This document shows positions 52,278 through 62,832 of a DNA stretch of 64,000 nucleotides, piece after piece. Source of the stretch: Antedon bifida (Eukaryota > Echinodermata > Crinoidea > Comatulida > Antedonidae). Below the pieces are notes generated by a model. That model was not told the origin of the DNA. It searched no databases and saw nothing but the letters and a program-made list of their open reading frames with translations. Position 1 is the stretch's first letter, and the number at the start of each line of letters is the position of its first letter. The position numbers and the translations under genes are program-made. The DNA is taken from positions 17,794,001 to 17,858,000 of the forward strand of contig OY727097.1 of NCBI GenBank assembly GCA_963402885.1, written 5' to 3'.

Positions 52278-52615
52278 ACATATGATTTCAGAACCATCGC
52301 GAGATTAAGGATATCGCTGCACACGCTCGCTGTACAGCCGTCGGCGTAAATTGGTGTGACATCACAGGTGCATCGCAAAAGTTACATCATGAGTTTTCTG
52401 GCAAAGTCTGACAAATCGTGAACATTTCTAGTAAACACACTTCGTAAATAAATCGTAAAAAATATAAATGTTGATTTTTTTATTGTTTCATTTGCTTATC
52501 TAGAGTAGATTTGTGATGCACCTGTGACGTCACAGCAATTTACGGCGACAGCTATAGAGCGAGCGTGTGCATGCGGCGATATCCTTAATCTCGCGATTGT
52601 TCTAAAATCATATGT
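52278..52615. mobile_element. Foldback MITE with about 100-bp arms
   Basis: The left arm 52278-52378 (ACATATGATTT, GAACCATCGCGAGATTAAGG, GCACACGCTCGCT, GTGCATC) is inverted at 52513-52615 (GATGCACCTGTGACGTCACA, AGCGAGCGTGTGC, CCTTAATCTCGCGAT). Arms are markedly GC-richer than the flank. A TGACGTCA palindrome lies in the right arm, while the left arm has a mutated TGACATCA. Confidence 0.8.
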
Positions 52616-53429
52616 ACATCCCTAATACGTTGTAAAAATATGGTCCTCGGTCAACTTGTCCTTTAATGTTGACTTTTTTTTATAGAATATGGTGGTGCAC
52701 TCACTTAGCCCACGTAGTAAGTATATGGTATGGTATGGTATACATGGTTTTCGGCAACATTAACAATGCCTTGGGTAAACTTGAGCATCAGGATGATTTC
52801 AAATAATGAAAAATATTAAATTATGATTCAATAATTTATTTTAGGTTATTATTCTTTATTCCAAATCAACAATTAGTATATAAACTAACCTTGACAGTTT
52901 CGCTGTCCTGATCGGACAGCTTCTTCAGAAGTAATGACGATCTATCATCAAACAGATTGACCTCTAGAGGGCCAACTCTGTTTAATGACAGGGTCACGTG
53001 ACTGAGTTATTACAAACCAGATGATCATTTTCAATCATATTAATAATTTATATAATTTTAAATATTGTTTTTATATAATTCTAAATATTGTAATGAAATA
53101 TAAGGATATGTCATCAATTTATAAATTTTTTGGCTACCGCGAGCCATTATTTAGATAAATAGTTTGGAATGAATTAACCTACCACCTACAGTAATATCAA
53201 TTAGCGAAATCAATAATAAATATTAATCAATATTACAGGCTCTGTTTTTGAGCATTGTATATAAACATAAAAAACTAACCTGAAAGGGCGCAAACTCTGT
53301 GTCTGACCACCTCAGAATTAAGCATAATTTATACATCAGATAATGATCTGCTTCTATTGTTAACATTATTTATATTTTACTGTAATACATTATGTGGATA
53401 TCTGTATAAATTTGACATTACATCTACAG
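52616..53429. other. Intron sequence without recognisable features
   Basis: AT-rich intron sequence. A short inverted pair near 52893-52926 (TGACAGTTTCGCTGTCCTGATCGGACAG) is noted, but no element is defined. Confidence 0.4.
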
Positions 53430-53983
53430 TTAAAGATGTATTGTCCCTTTGACTAATTCCAAAAAAATAAAAAATAACAGATTTCGAAAAAAGGTGGGTC
53501 CTTTTTAAATATCATAATAGTTATTAACTATCACCAAAAATTTTTCGAAAAAAAAATCATTTAACTGAAATACAGACGTTTTTTTGTTAAAAAACTAACT
53601 TTGACTTCCAGTCAAAGTTTTCGATCAAAACATATCCCCTAATGAAACGCGCTTGTTTGGCTACTCTGTATGCATAATCATAAAACTTCCTCACGATCTG
53701 TGTGAAAATACCTTCTCAACCGTGGCGAGTTGTAAACAATCCTAATTAGCATATGCATAATGCGTACTCATGGTTTGAAATCTTTGTTTACTTTCGCTCG
53801 AGACAATTTTCCAGACGAAATGTAATCAAACTAATTTACCTGTTAATTACGTAAACTTGTTGCTTTTGGCTTGAATTTTCGACTTAAAGTGAATAACTTC
53901 GATATTACTTTTATATGGCCAATTAAAATTTAGAATATTTTGACCTTCATTTTTTTGTGTTTCAAGGGACAATACATCTTTAA
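53430..53983. mobile_element. TIR element of the AAAGATGTATTGTCCCC family, complete copy
   Basis: The left end TTAAAGATGTATTGTCCCTT (53430 onward) and right end AAGGGACAATACATCTTTAA (53964-53983) are perfect inverted repeats of 20 bp. At about 554 bp it has no coding frame, so it is non-autonomous. Its internal sequence differs from the copy at 54811, so the two share ends more than interiors. Confidence 0.85.
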
Positions 53984-54330
53984 GGTAAAAAAAAAATGAT
54001 TGTGTTGGCATGCTAGGCCCTAATAATAGGCCTAGGACTCCTCAATCGATCCAAGTACGTCTGGGAAATTTCCCCTTCTAGATGAGAAATCGGACTATGG
54101 CTGATTAAGGCCTACAATTATTGTTATCTTTAATGCCAGTGTAATTAAGTATGGATAAAACAATATAAAACTCTGAAATAATGTATACTAGCTTAATAGC
54201 ATATGACACGGAAATAGTTTTCTTTCAATCTCTCGTTTTTGGCTTTAAAACATGGTTCTAGGCCTTTTGGCATAAAGAACTTAATGACTGTCTATTTTAT
54301 GTTAAATTTAACTTTAAAGATAGTACTAAC

Positions 54331-54564
54331 CTCTCCAGCTGTCTTTCCATTTAGGTTTCTAATGCGCATGATTTTACGATAAACTGCATGAACAATGGCT
54401 GTACGTAAACGCATCCCCCATCGTGTGTTTAAGTAAAATTCTAGGGCAAATCCCAGACATGTTATTAACTGACAAATAAAGAGAATTACAACCAGGATAA
54501 TGCCATACTGCAAATCAGCCACAGGTTGCTCTGAATACTCTAACAACTTGCGTACAACAACACT
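54331..54564 (-). CDS. ABCC5: ABCC5-like exon: TMD1 helices and first cytosolic loop
   Basis: An exon of 234 nt (78 codons) with phase 0 at both ends, acceptor TTAATTAG and donor GTTAGT. It reads SVVVRKLLEYSEQ, then a hydrophobic helix (YGIILVVILFICQLITCLGF), then RWGMRLRTAIVHAVYRKIMR and NLNGKTAGE. Human ABCC5 has MVKHLLEYTQ, RTGVRLRGAI and EKSLGE at the matching places. The RLR...YRKI segment is the start of the long cytosolic extension that couples TMD1 to the NBDs in ABC exporters. The next exon lies 12.6 kb away at 41513-41686. Confidence 0.95.
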
Positions 54565-54810
54565 CTAATTAATAAAAATAAAATGTTTCAGTTTATTTTT
54601 TGCTTTGTTTATAAAAACTTATTTATTAGTTGAATCAAAAAATTGATAGTCATCAATAAAACTTGAATAATCATAATAATTCAATGAAACATGGAAACGT
54701 TAATAAATCATTACGGTACTGTAAACTAAACATGAATTTGTTTGTTTTGACTTCTACCTTTTCAGTGTTTTAACTTATAATTAATTTCCGTATTTTAGAA
54801 GTTCAACTTA

Positions 54811-55158
54811 TAAGATATATTGTCCCCCGAAAAATATTTTTTTCATTTTTTTTGTTGAATATGCCATTTTAATGTCACATAATAGTTTTATTCATTTTGA
54901 CCAAAAACTGGATCGAAAAAAAAAAAATGTTCACCTGAAAAAAGTGTAATTAATAGCAAAACATACTTAAATTGTCTGTCACACAATTGGTCTTTGGTTA
55001 AAGTTAACCGTTTCTTCTTTTTATAAATGAAATAATAATTTTTTTTAAATAAAATAAAAGTGAATAAATTTATTAAAACTGCAAAATGGTCTATGTAAAG
55101 TCTGCTTTTATTAATCTTCAATGTTGCATGTTTTTGGGTGACAGACATATATCTTTAA
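54811..55158. mobile_element. TIR element of the AAAGATGTATTGTCCCC family, second copy in short intron
   Basis: The left end TAAGATATATTGTCCCCC and right end TTTTTGGGTGACAGACATATATCTTTAA are imperfect inverted repeats. The interior (ttgaatatgccattttaatgtcacataatagtttt) matches the copy at 1551-1880 in opposite orientation. It fills nearly half of the 788-bp intron between exons 55353-55500 and 54331-54564. Confidence 0.75.
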
Positions 55159-55352
55159 CAAATGACTACATTTTCAATCCATGTACATTAATGTGTAACT
55201 GAACTGAAAAATGTATTCAAAAAACTTTTTTATTTTAAAATGTTGTTTATTGTAGTATTTGTAACAATTGCTTTATTAAAATTATTATTATTAAAATGTA
55301 AGAGGTATACCATTTAAAAAAATATGCAAACTAGAACTTAATATTTACTTAC

Positions 55353-55500
55353 AGCTTCTGCAAACCATGAACCAAGGGTTATAACTAGAACAGCTATACT
55401 AATGATTATAGGTCGCCATAGAAATCTTTGAAAGACTGTTGCAACAGATGCATTTTCAGGACCATGTTTTGCTAGTTCTTCTTGCCAAAGCTTTTCAAAT
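55353..55500 (-). CDS. ABCC5: ABCC5-like exon: LWQEEL motif and first TMD1 helix
   Basis: First recognisable exon in transcription order, 148 nt. The acceptor is a pyrimidine-rich ATTTTATAG at 55501 and the donor is GTAAGT. It begins with the last base of a split codon, so the missing upstream exon must end with two codon bases. The 49 whole codons read FEKLWQEELAKHGPENAS and then a hydrophobic segment (IIISIAVLVITLGSWFAEA) that is TM1 of TMD1. Human ABCC5 has LERLWQEEL at the same place, about residue 170, which is what identifies the family. It joins in phase 0 to 54331-54564. Confidence 0.92.
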
Positions 55501-58500
55501 CTATAAAATGAAAATAATAATAACATTAATAAATAGAAAGGTAAAAAACATTTTAAAATTAATAATTGTACAGTAGGGTCAATCCACCTATCCGACTCGG
55601 ATTTTAACGAAACTATGTGAAAAACTAACCCACAAAGAAAATTAGTCTCATACGATATGTAGTTATGAGATATTGACGTCGCAAAAAAGGGGCGTGGTTC
55701 TTAGAAATTCATAAATTTCGTTACTTGGAATTCTTACTTATTCCAGGCCATATTATAGACATAATGGCATCAGATTACTATTACTTTTAAAGTTATCTAG
55801 ACCTCAAGTAGCCATTTTGAGCAATGACAAAACTTTTTTTGTGATTTTCGGGGTCACCCTATGTCCATATTTTGGGTACGTCATTTTCAGGTATAAGAAT
55901 AAGTAAGATAGAATCAATCACTTGAAATAAAATAGCATCTATGCAAAGTTGGGACTAGATCAATAAACGTGAAAAGCTTTTTTTTCGTTTCTTAATAATA
56001 GATGCTTACACACTGTTTAATAGGCTAGAGCAACTGTTTCCAACACATTTAATAACAAATGTTACTTAATGTAAATTTAAATTGATCAAACGAAATGAAC
56101 ATTTGGTAATGCGGTACTCTGAAAATGCCTCGATAGTGCATGTGTTGTGTACTGTGTGTTTTGGTGGTCTGTTAACCTCAGTATACCCTACAGCCGGGTG
56201 AATAACTCAATGTAATTTAACAATGATTGCAGTAATCGCCGTGTTTATAACACAAATCAATAAAACGCCAAATACGCCACACACTTTTTTTCGATACAAT
56301 ACAATACATTTCATGTTTATTTTATGCCAAATAATAAAAGAACACCATGTTTCTCGTTTATGTTTATCGTTATATTAATACTGCATACCATTATTATATA
56401 AAAAACCTTCATAAGCGAGAAAAAAGTTCATGACATTACACTCCACTCAGGGGTGTAAATAACGCTTGCACACACGGAGGGCCAAGGCGGTAATTAACTG
56501 AAATGGAAAATGGTGTATTTTTGGAGCGTGATGATGTCAGAATTCACACGAGGCGCGAGCTAGACAACGTGACGCTGGTAGTAGGAGTGCATGTGTTTTG
56601 AAAATAACTCAGTTGTGGGTATTTTCCGAAGATTCAAAATCGCGTTTTCTTTTTAACCTTGAATTCATAAATAGTAATTTAACTCTTAGCTCTTTCGCTA
56701 TGTAGGCCTATTTACACAACTAATGCTAACCCTAGCTCTAGCCACCCTATTCACCCCCTAGATCCGCCACTGCAGTTATTTGTCGTGTTCAATATGTTGA
56801 TATAAAACACAAAATTGTATGGTCAAGAAGTCTTAGTCTACACTTATAGGAGGTGCCTCAACAAATGCATACTTAGATGGGAACAAACTTTTAAATGAGT
56901 TATTCAGTTATGGAAGTTGTTCATGAAAGTTGTCCGCAGGGAGGGTTCAATTGTATAATATTCCAATTATGTTTTAAAACTAAGTAATATATATTAAGAG
57001 TATCCAATGTTGAGTACATATGATGAGCTACAAGATACTATTACTTCAAATGTATCAGAGCTTTTGTAATAGCTAAATTCACAATCAGAAAAACATTTAT
57101 AAAGAAAAATAAATTTCCATCGAAAATTTGAAACAATATACCTAAAAACCTAAGAACAAAACTGTATACAGTCAACAACTGAAATCAATACATTAAGAGC
57201 ATGTAAAGCTGGGTCAGCAGGTATAGGTATAAGAAATGCTGAGCTGAAGAAAATCCTATACATAAAGCAAACAGTAAATTGATACAATTGACAAGATGAG
57301 ATCCATATGCATTATATTACAGTACTTAGTCATATTAAACATTGATATTTTACCATAGCAAAACACAATTAGAAACAAGAAGTTGTTAGTTTTAAGTCAA
57401 TCACCAAAATGATACATAATCTCTTTTATTATATAGTGAAACTAAATTACATATTTAAATGGTGAATCACATCATTTTTAATATATTTCAATTGATAAAT
57501 AGTTGTGATGTAAACTGTTTTAATAAAGACTAGTTGATAGTTTTGGAAACCTTTGTTTGAACTACATTTTCCATAAAGTTTCATAAAGTCATATTCTATC
57601 AATATGGTAGAGTAATTAATTTAAAAAAACCACTTTCACTCAGAGTCTTGGAATCAATGTGATGCTTGACCTCAATCCTGTAAAAAACACTTTAGACTGG
57701 CAGACTATAATGTATGAAGAAAGGCAATCTGTATACAATCCAAATAGAAAATCATAGTACAAATAAAATACTGAAAAATTTCAAATTCGTAAATAACAGT
57801 GGACTTACCTTTGGAACTTCAGATTACGGATGCTACCCAAAACTTCCAAAGCAAGAATTTAAAATATAGTGTAAAGTGTTCTGTATTTATTTTGTTACAA
57901 TGAATTTTACTGACCGCATACATTGCATACTTATAATAAGCATTTAGCCTACCAGACTTATGTAATGTTGAACTTTTTTTTGTATCAATGGATTTAAAGC
58001 ATAGAAAATGAGACTTCAATTGTAACTCCTGCATATATTATAATTTTGCATACGTTTGTTTCCTCGGCACTGTTGAAAAATCTGTTAATCAGTGGGGCTC
58101 ATATTCGTCGAAGATGGGTACTAATGCTAGTTAAGTATAATCGAAATGAATAGCAATATATGCTACATTCATTTTGATATTTGAAAAACTTCAAACACAA
58201 AAAATATATGTTATACATAAAATACATTAAATCAAACCTAAGGCGGTCATATCAACTACGTTAGCTTTACGACCACCCATGGATTTTACAAAACGGTTTT
58301 TTTAATTCATTATATATTTTTAATTTATAAATCGGTTTGCGTATAATTTCCACTGCCAAGAATGAGCTCTTTAAAGAAGCTTTTACTACCATCAATTGTT
58401 TTAAAAATGCTATCTATATTTTTTGTTACCTGGACACAAAAAACATATGTTTCTCATTGTCAAGTCATCACAATTATTGTATTTGCTAGTACTTTTTAAT

Positions 58501-58799
58501 ATTCCATAAACTGTGTGTATTTTTTGTTTTTTTATTTAAGACTTTTTGTCAACATTTTATTGTATTATTGAATACACACTCCCATTTATGTATACATTGA
58601 GGAGGAATAAATGTGTTCTTGACGAAGTGTAAATATGTATATTTTGTAGTCATTTCTAAAATGGTGTCTATTACGTCAAATTTATAACCATATTTACCTG
58701 TTTATTGTTGTTCTTAATTACATTTAACAACATTTTTGGAATTGCCTCAACAAGTGTATTGTATTTACTAATCCAATTTCTTTTTAATTACTGAAATTG
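55501..58799. other. 5'-side intron of the gene, no exon recognised
   Basis: Intron upstream (gene sense) of the first recognised exon. I looked on the minus strand for the conserved ABCC5 N-terminal motif (TFSWL-type) and for phase-compatible donors and found no convincing exon. Decayed transposon-like text (GATCCGCCACTGCAG) occurs near 56761-56775. Confidence 0.5.
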
Positions 58800-59010
58800 C
58801 TGTGAACCAAAATGATAATACTGTGAACAAAAATGAGATTGCCGTGAACAAAAATGACATTTCCGTGAGCAAAATGATATTGCTGTGAGCAAAATATAAT
58901 TTCTAAGAGCTAAATGATATTTCTAAGAGCTAAATGATATTCCTGTGAGCTAAAATAATATTGCTGTGAGCTAACTGATACTGCCATGAGCAAAATGATT
59001 TTGCCATGAA
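58800..59010. repeat. Tandem repeat, 20-21 bp unit, about 10 copies
   Basis: Unit of the form CTGTGAGCAAAATGATATTG, with diverged copies (CCGTGAACAAAAATGACATTT, AAGAGCTAAATGATATTTCT, CCATGAGCAAAATGATTTTG). Neighbouring copies are more alike than distant ones, as expected from slippage or unequal exchange. Confidence 0.9.
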
Positions 59011-61220
59011 TATTGGATGAATCAGTTTTATCTTGATAATTTTATCATTTCTAATTTGGCTATTAAAACTGGCATTGGTTTATTTTGCTATTATGAAATA
59101 AAATGCAATAAAACTGACTTTCTGTATTTTTTAAAGGCTCAGATTTCAATTTCAAATACAATATCTCATTTTATTATTTCCGTATAAAATTGTTCATTCT
59201 ATGATATTGAATACTGAAAAATGATACACAAGTTATTATTTATCATGTATAGTTAATTTAAAAATGAATTCTAAATAAAGTGTTTGTTAACCAAGTGGCT
59301 ATCAAATTTCAAACATGTCATATTATTTTCAATAGATATACAAATAATATAGTAGATATTTTCATCTATTTTAGATTAAATTAAAGTACTTTATATAATG
59401 TTATGATAATAAACAGTAGTTGTAATAATAATTGTAAGTAATCTTATTTGTTTTTCTAAATATTCATTATTTAATGGATATTATTGTTCGTGATAACAAA
59501 AAACACAAATACAAATTCTAAAATTGGTATGTTTAAATAAAATAAACATTTACATGTCAAAGTGAATGAAAGAAAAATATAATTTGTTTATAGTGGTCTC
59601 ATCATAAAGTCATCATTTAATACATTTATTTGTGAATTATTATTATTATTATTATTAATATATCTTAACATGTAGAGAATTTTGAAAACCACAAACATTA
59701 TGCATACACGAATAATTAAATTGTAACACGTCACTTGCACCTGGAATGCCTTCATATTGATACAGAATGTTGGTCTAGATCTAATGTCACAGACTGTAGG
59801 CTTACTGCTGCAGTAGGAAGTCCTCAATTATCTCAATTGGAGCATACAAGCTATCACGTTTTTGTTGGCTAATTAATTGGATAAAAACAGTGATTTGATA
59901 TAGATATTAAACCAAAATGCATTTGCTAATTATTTAATTAACTTATAAATTTATGTAAGTTCGTGATTAAATCAAAGATGAACTAGTACATGTTTTTTAA
60001 TTTAATAAAATCTGTAACTATAGGCATGTGTAGCCCAAGGAAATGACAAAGCTAAATTTACTGGAAATTTGGGGATGGGCTTTTACCTTAAATATAAATA
60101 TCTGCTGCAAATATGATTAAGAAAAAACTACTGTATTTGTATCCATTGGCAATGAACCATTTGTTTTTAACCTATTGCAAAATAATTTCTTTTTAATTAA
60201 AGGATTTCCTATAGATTTATATAACAAATGGCTTTCACTTACCAGCTTATTAAAATTAAGTTTTGTTTCATTTTAGGTTGGTCTTTTTGTGTGTGTGCCA
60301 TTTTATGTACACTAAAAAATGTGATTATCGATCCTGTAATGTAAGACTACTGGTCAATTCAATCATACTTTTGAAACATACACACCTAATAGAAATGTGC
60401 ATCTTTAAGCAAACCCATTTATTATCTCTGTAGGATCTGTTAGACCTACTAATGAAACCACAAAATTAGTTAACCAATTCAGTTTGATGGACTTCGCTAC
60501 AGCACTATTAGTAAAAGCCCCTTTATCAAGGTTAAACTTAGAGTCCATTTGGTCACCAACTCACTAATTAAGAAAGTCAAGACAAAACGTAAAGAAAAAA
60601 CTGGTGACAGAGAAGATGAAGTTTGCATTATGAATGACATATTGAATCAACTAAACTGTCAATCTTAGCAACCACACGATTGCACAGTTGGGATATGTTA
60701 GTTTCTATCATAAAGACATAATTTTTGTGTTTGTGGGCATTTCTAAAATTAAATATTAATAAAAAACTGCACATTCAAGAGATGACGCATATATAATGTC
60801 TACATTGCAAGGGAAAAAATGTGCATTCTAGTAGAGTCCATTAATTTACAGGGGTTCACATTTTAATTACATTTTTCACTAATGCGGTAAAAAAATCTAA
60901 TTCACCATGGCAGGTCATTTTGGCCAATCACATTCCATATTTACTGTACAGTAGGCTATGTAATATAATATATTATATAGCCTAAATACGTGAATATGAT
61001 TGGTTAAAACTGCATCACATGACTATACCACTACAAGGATAGTAATTATTATATATTACTTGCAGGCAGTATCTGTATATTACATTAATACTTATTTCTT
61101 GCTGCCACTATAATATGCCATCTGATTGTCTGTCCTCATGTTACTTTTAAGTCTGTCTGAACTAAAATACCAAGTTGCAACAAGGAATTTTTTTTCTCAC
61201 CCTGTATTTATTCCTCTTTG
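59011..61220. other. Intron sequence without recognisable features
   Basis: AT-rich intron sequence with an ATT microsatellite at about 59637-59656. No exon or element is recognised. Confidence 0.5.
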
Positions 61221-61224
61221 TATA

Positions 61225-61690
61225 GAAAAAAGGTAAAAAGGTTAAGGTAAAGGTATTCATATTTGTCCTCAAGCTTAACTGGAAACTGAGGAAATTCGGA
61301 TTAGGCCCTCCACGGACCCACGGCAGCCAGCAGTGCAGCGCCTACCAGATCAGCACACCGGGAGACGATTCCCTACTCTTTTCGAATAGTGTACCAAGTT
61401 CTTTAACATGCACTGTTAAGTACACGGGACCAACGGCTTTACATCCCATCCGAAGGACGAGGCAATGAGAGTAAAGCATCTTGCCTAAGGATGCAATTAG
61501 TATGGTACAGATAACCTCGAACCCATGCCTATCACATGCTAGTCCGATATTACCATTACACCATCACTCTCCAGTATATACAGCAACTGCCGCGATTTCT
61601 AGACGGTCTCCCATCCAGAACGCAACCGGGCCCAACGTTGCTTAACTTCGGTGATCTGACGAGAACCGGTGTTTCAACGCAGTATCAACT
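61225..61690 (-). mobile_element. Chimeric 5S rRNA/tRNA SINE, near full length
   Basis: On the minus strand it begins at about 61684 with a 5S rRNA-like head (GTTCTCGTCAGATCACCGAA, GTTAAGCAACGTTGGGC, box-C-like CTGGATGGGAGACCG; 61570-61684). A tRNA-like segment follows (GTGATGGTGTAATGGTAATA as A-box region, GGGTTCGAGGTT as B box near 61518-61530). Next is a central domain (CCTTCGGATGGGATGTAAAG, GGTCCCGTGTACTT, CATGTTAAAGAACTTGG), and the 3' end is a TTTACC/TTAACC-like tail. This 5S-tRNA-core architecture is that of deuterostome SINEs of the AmnSINE1 type. The 5S part is a pseudogene, not a functional rRNA gene. Confidence 0.85.
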
Positions 61691-61786
61691 ACACATACAT
61701 AAATAAATACCTGAAAAATAAGTTTATCAATCATATAGACCAGGGTGATTGAAATCCATTGTTGAGTTCAGACAAAAAAAAAAAAA

Positions 61787-62832
61787 ATCTAGAATTGAAT
61801 TAGTCACTTTCACGAATTATAGGTGATCATTTTGATAAAGGATAATTTTAATGACATTTTTTTTTTAAAAATACGTTAAAATATGAGCGTAAAATGTTGA
61901 TGTGCGCATCTTATGACCTGATGCATACACACTTATAGTTGTGCCTTTGTGTCATATAGAATATACCGTATATACTGTATAGTGTAGCATAGGTGAAATT
62001 ACAGGACCCACATCATGTTTTTATTTTTGGATATGATGACGTTATCAAAATAAACTTGAAGTTGACAATTTCGAATTCATAATTAATTGAGCAACTAAAT
62101 ATAAGATCTGGAAGAATTTATATCTACAACTCAATGTCTTCCAGAATAAGTTAAAAAATTGGGAGTCATCGTGCATTCTGAATTATTTTCATTTTAAAAT
62201 GCCTTATTTTTTACCATTTTAAGCACTTTTGTGCAATTCGGGATGCACTCAAATTTGGTGAATGTACTACAAAGTATGGTGAGTAGAATGCGATTTATAC
62301 AAAAAATTTGTATTTTTTACGTTTTGCGCATGCAGTAATTTTTTGAAACACGCAAATGGCCTAATTCATGCTCTAAATTGATCAAAACATAATTTTCAGC
62401 TTTTTAAAATTTTAACACACAGTTTTACGCGCATGACCCTATGTATGCATGCATTTATATTTACTAATATTTTTACCTTCAATTGAAGCATACGTATAGT
62501 GAATTTTATTGATATTTTATGACGAGTTATGGAGATATGATTGATAATGTGATTGTGGCATATAAATGATGTCACAAATGAGTGATCATGCTGAAAACCT
62601 TTTTAGGATTAAGTTAAATTGTTTGAAAGATATTGTGAAATATTTGTGATCATCGACATTTAACTTTTTGAGGTAATTGTTACACAAAATAGTGTACAGA
62701 AAGATGATCACCTAATAATAAAGATTTCATACAATAACAATAGGTGATCATTTTATTATAAATGATCACCTAAAATAAATATTTCATACAATAACGATAG
62801 GTGATCAATTTATTCTATTAATGATCACCTAA
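61787..62832 (+). mobile_element. Hairpin-ended element, variant B, complete copy (about 1.05 kb)
   Basis: It begins ATCTAGAATTGAATTAGTCAC with an imperfect 5' hairpin (61798-61818, loop ACTTT), then ATAGGTGATCATTTT. The 3' end carries two tandem hairpins, 62741-62772 and 62798-62831, each with arms TAGGTGATCAAT/ATGATCACCTA or the like, separated by ATTTCATACAATAACGA. An earlier half-hairpin is at 62704-62714. The interior shares GACCCACATCATG..., CAACTCAATGTCTTCCAGAA and GTGTAGCATAGGTGAAATTAC with the other copies. Confidence 0.85.

Noticed and set aside
57809-57842. Candidate 34-nt upstream exon of the ABCC5-like gene with a strong GTAAGT donor and a compatible end phase (reads LGSIRNLKFQ then Arg)
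   Set aside because: It is tiny, its acceptor (TTTGGAAG) is poor, and the peptide does not convincingly match the region before LWQEEL. Phase agreement alone has a one-in-three chance.
58203-58320. GC-richer patch reading VKSMGGRKANVVDMTALGLI on the minus strand
   Set aside because: It is short, has no flanking splice sites that fit the ABCC5-like gene, and I recognise no family. Probably a transposon remnant.
61570-61684. 5S rRNA gene
   Set aside because: Internal promoter boxes are recognisable but the sequence is diverged, and it is fused to a tRNA-like segment and SINE core, so it is a SINE head.
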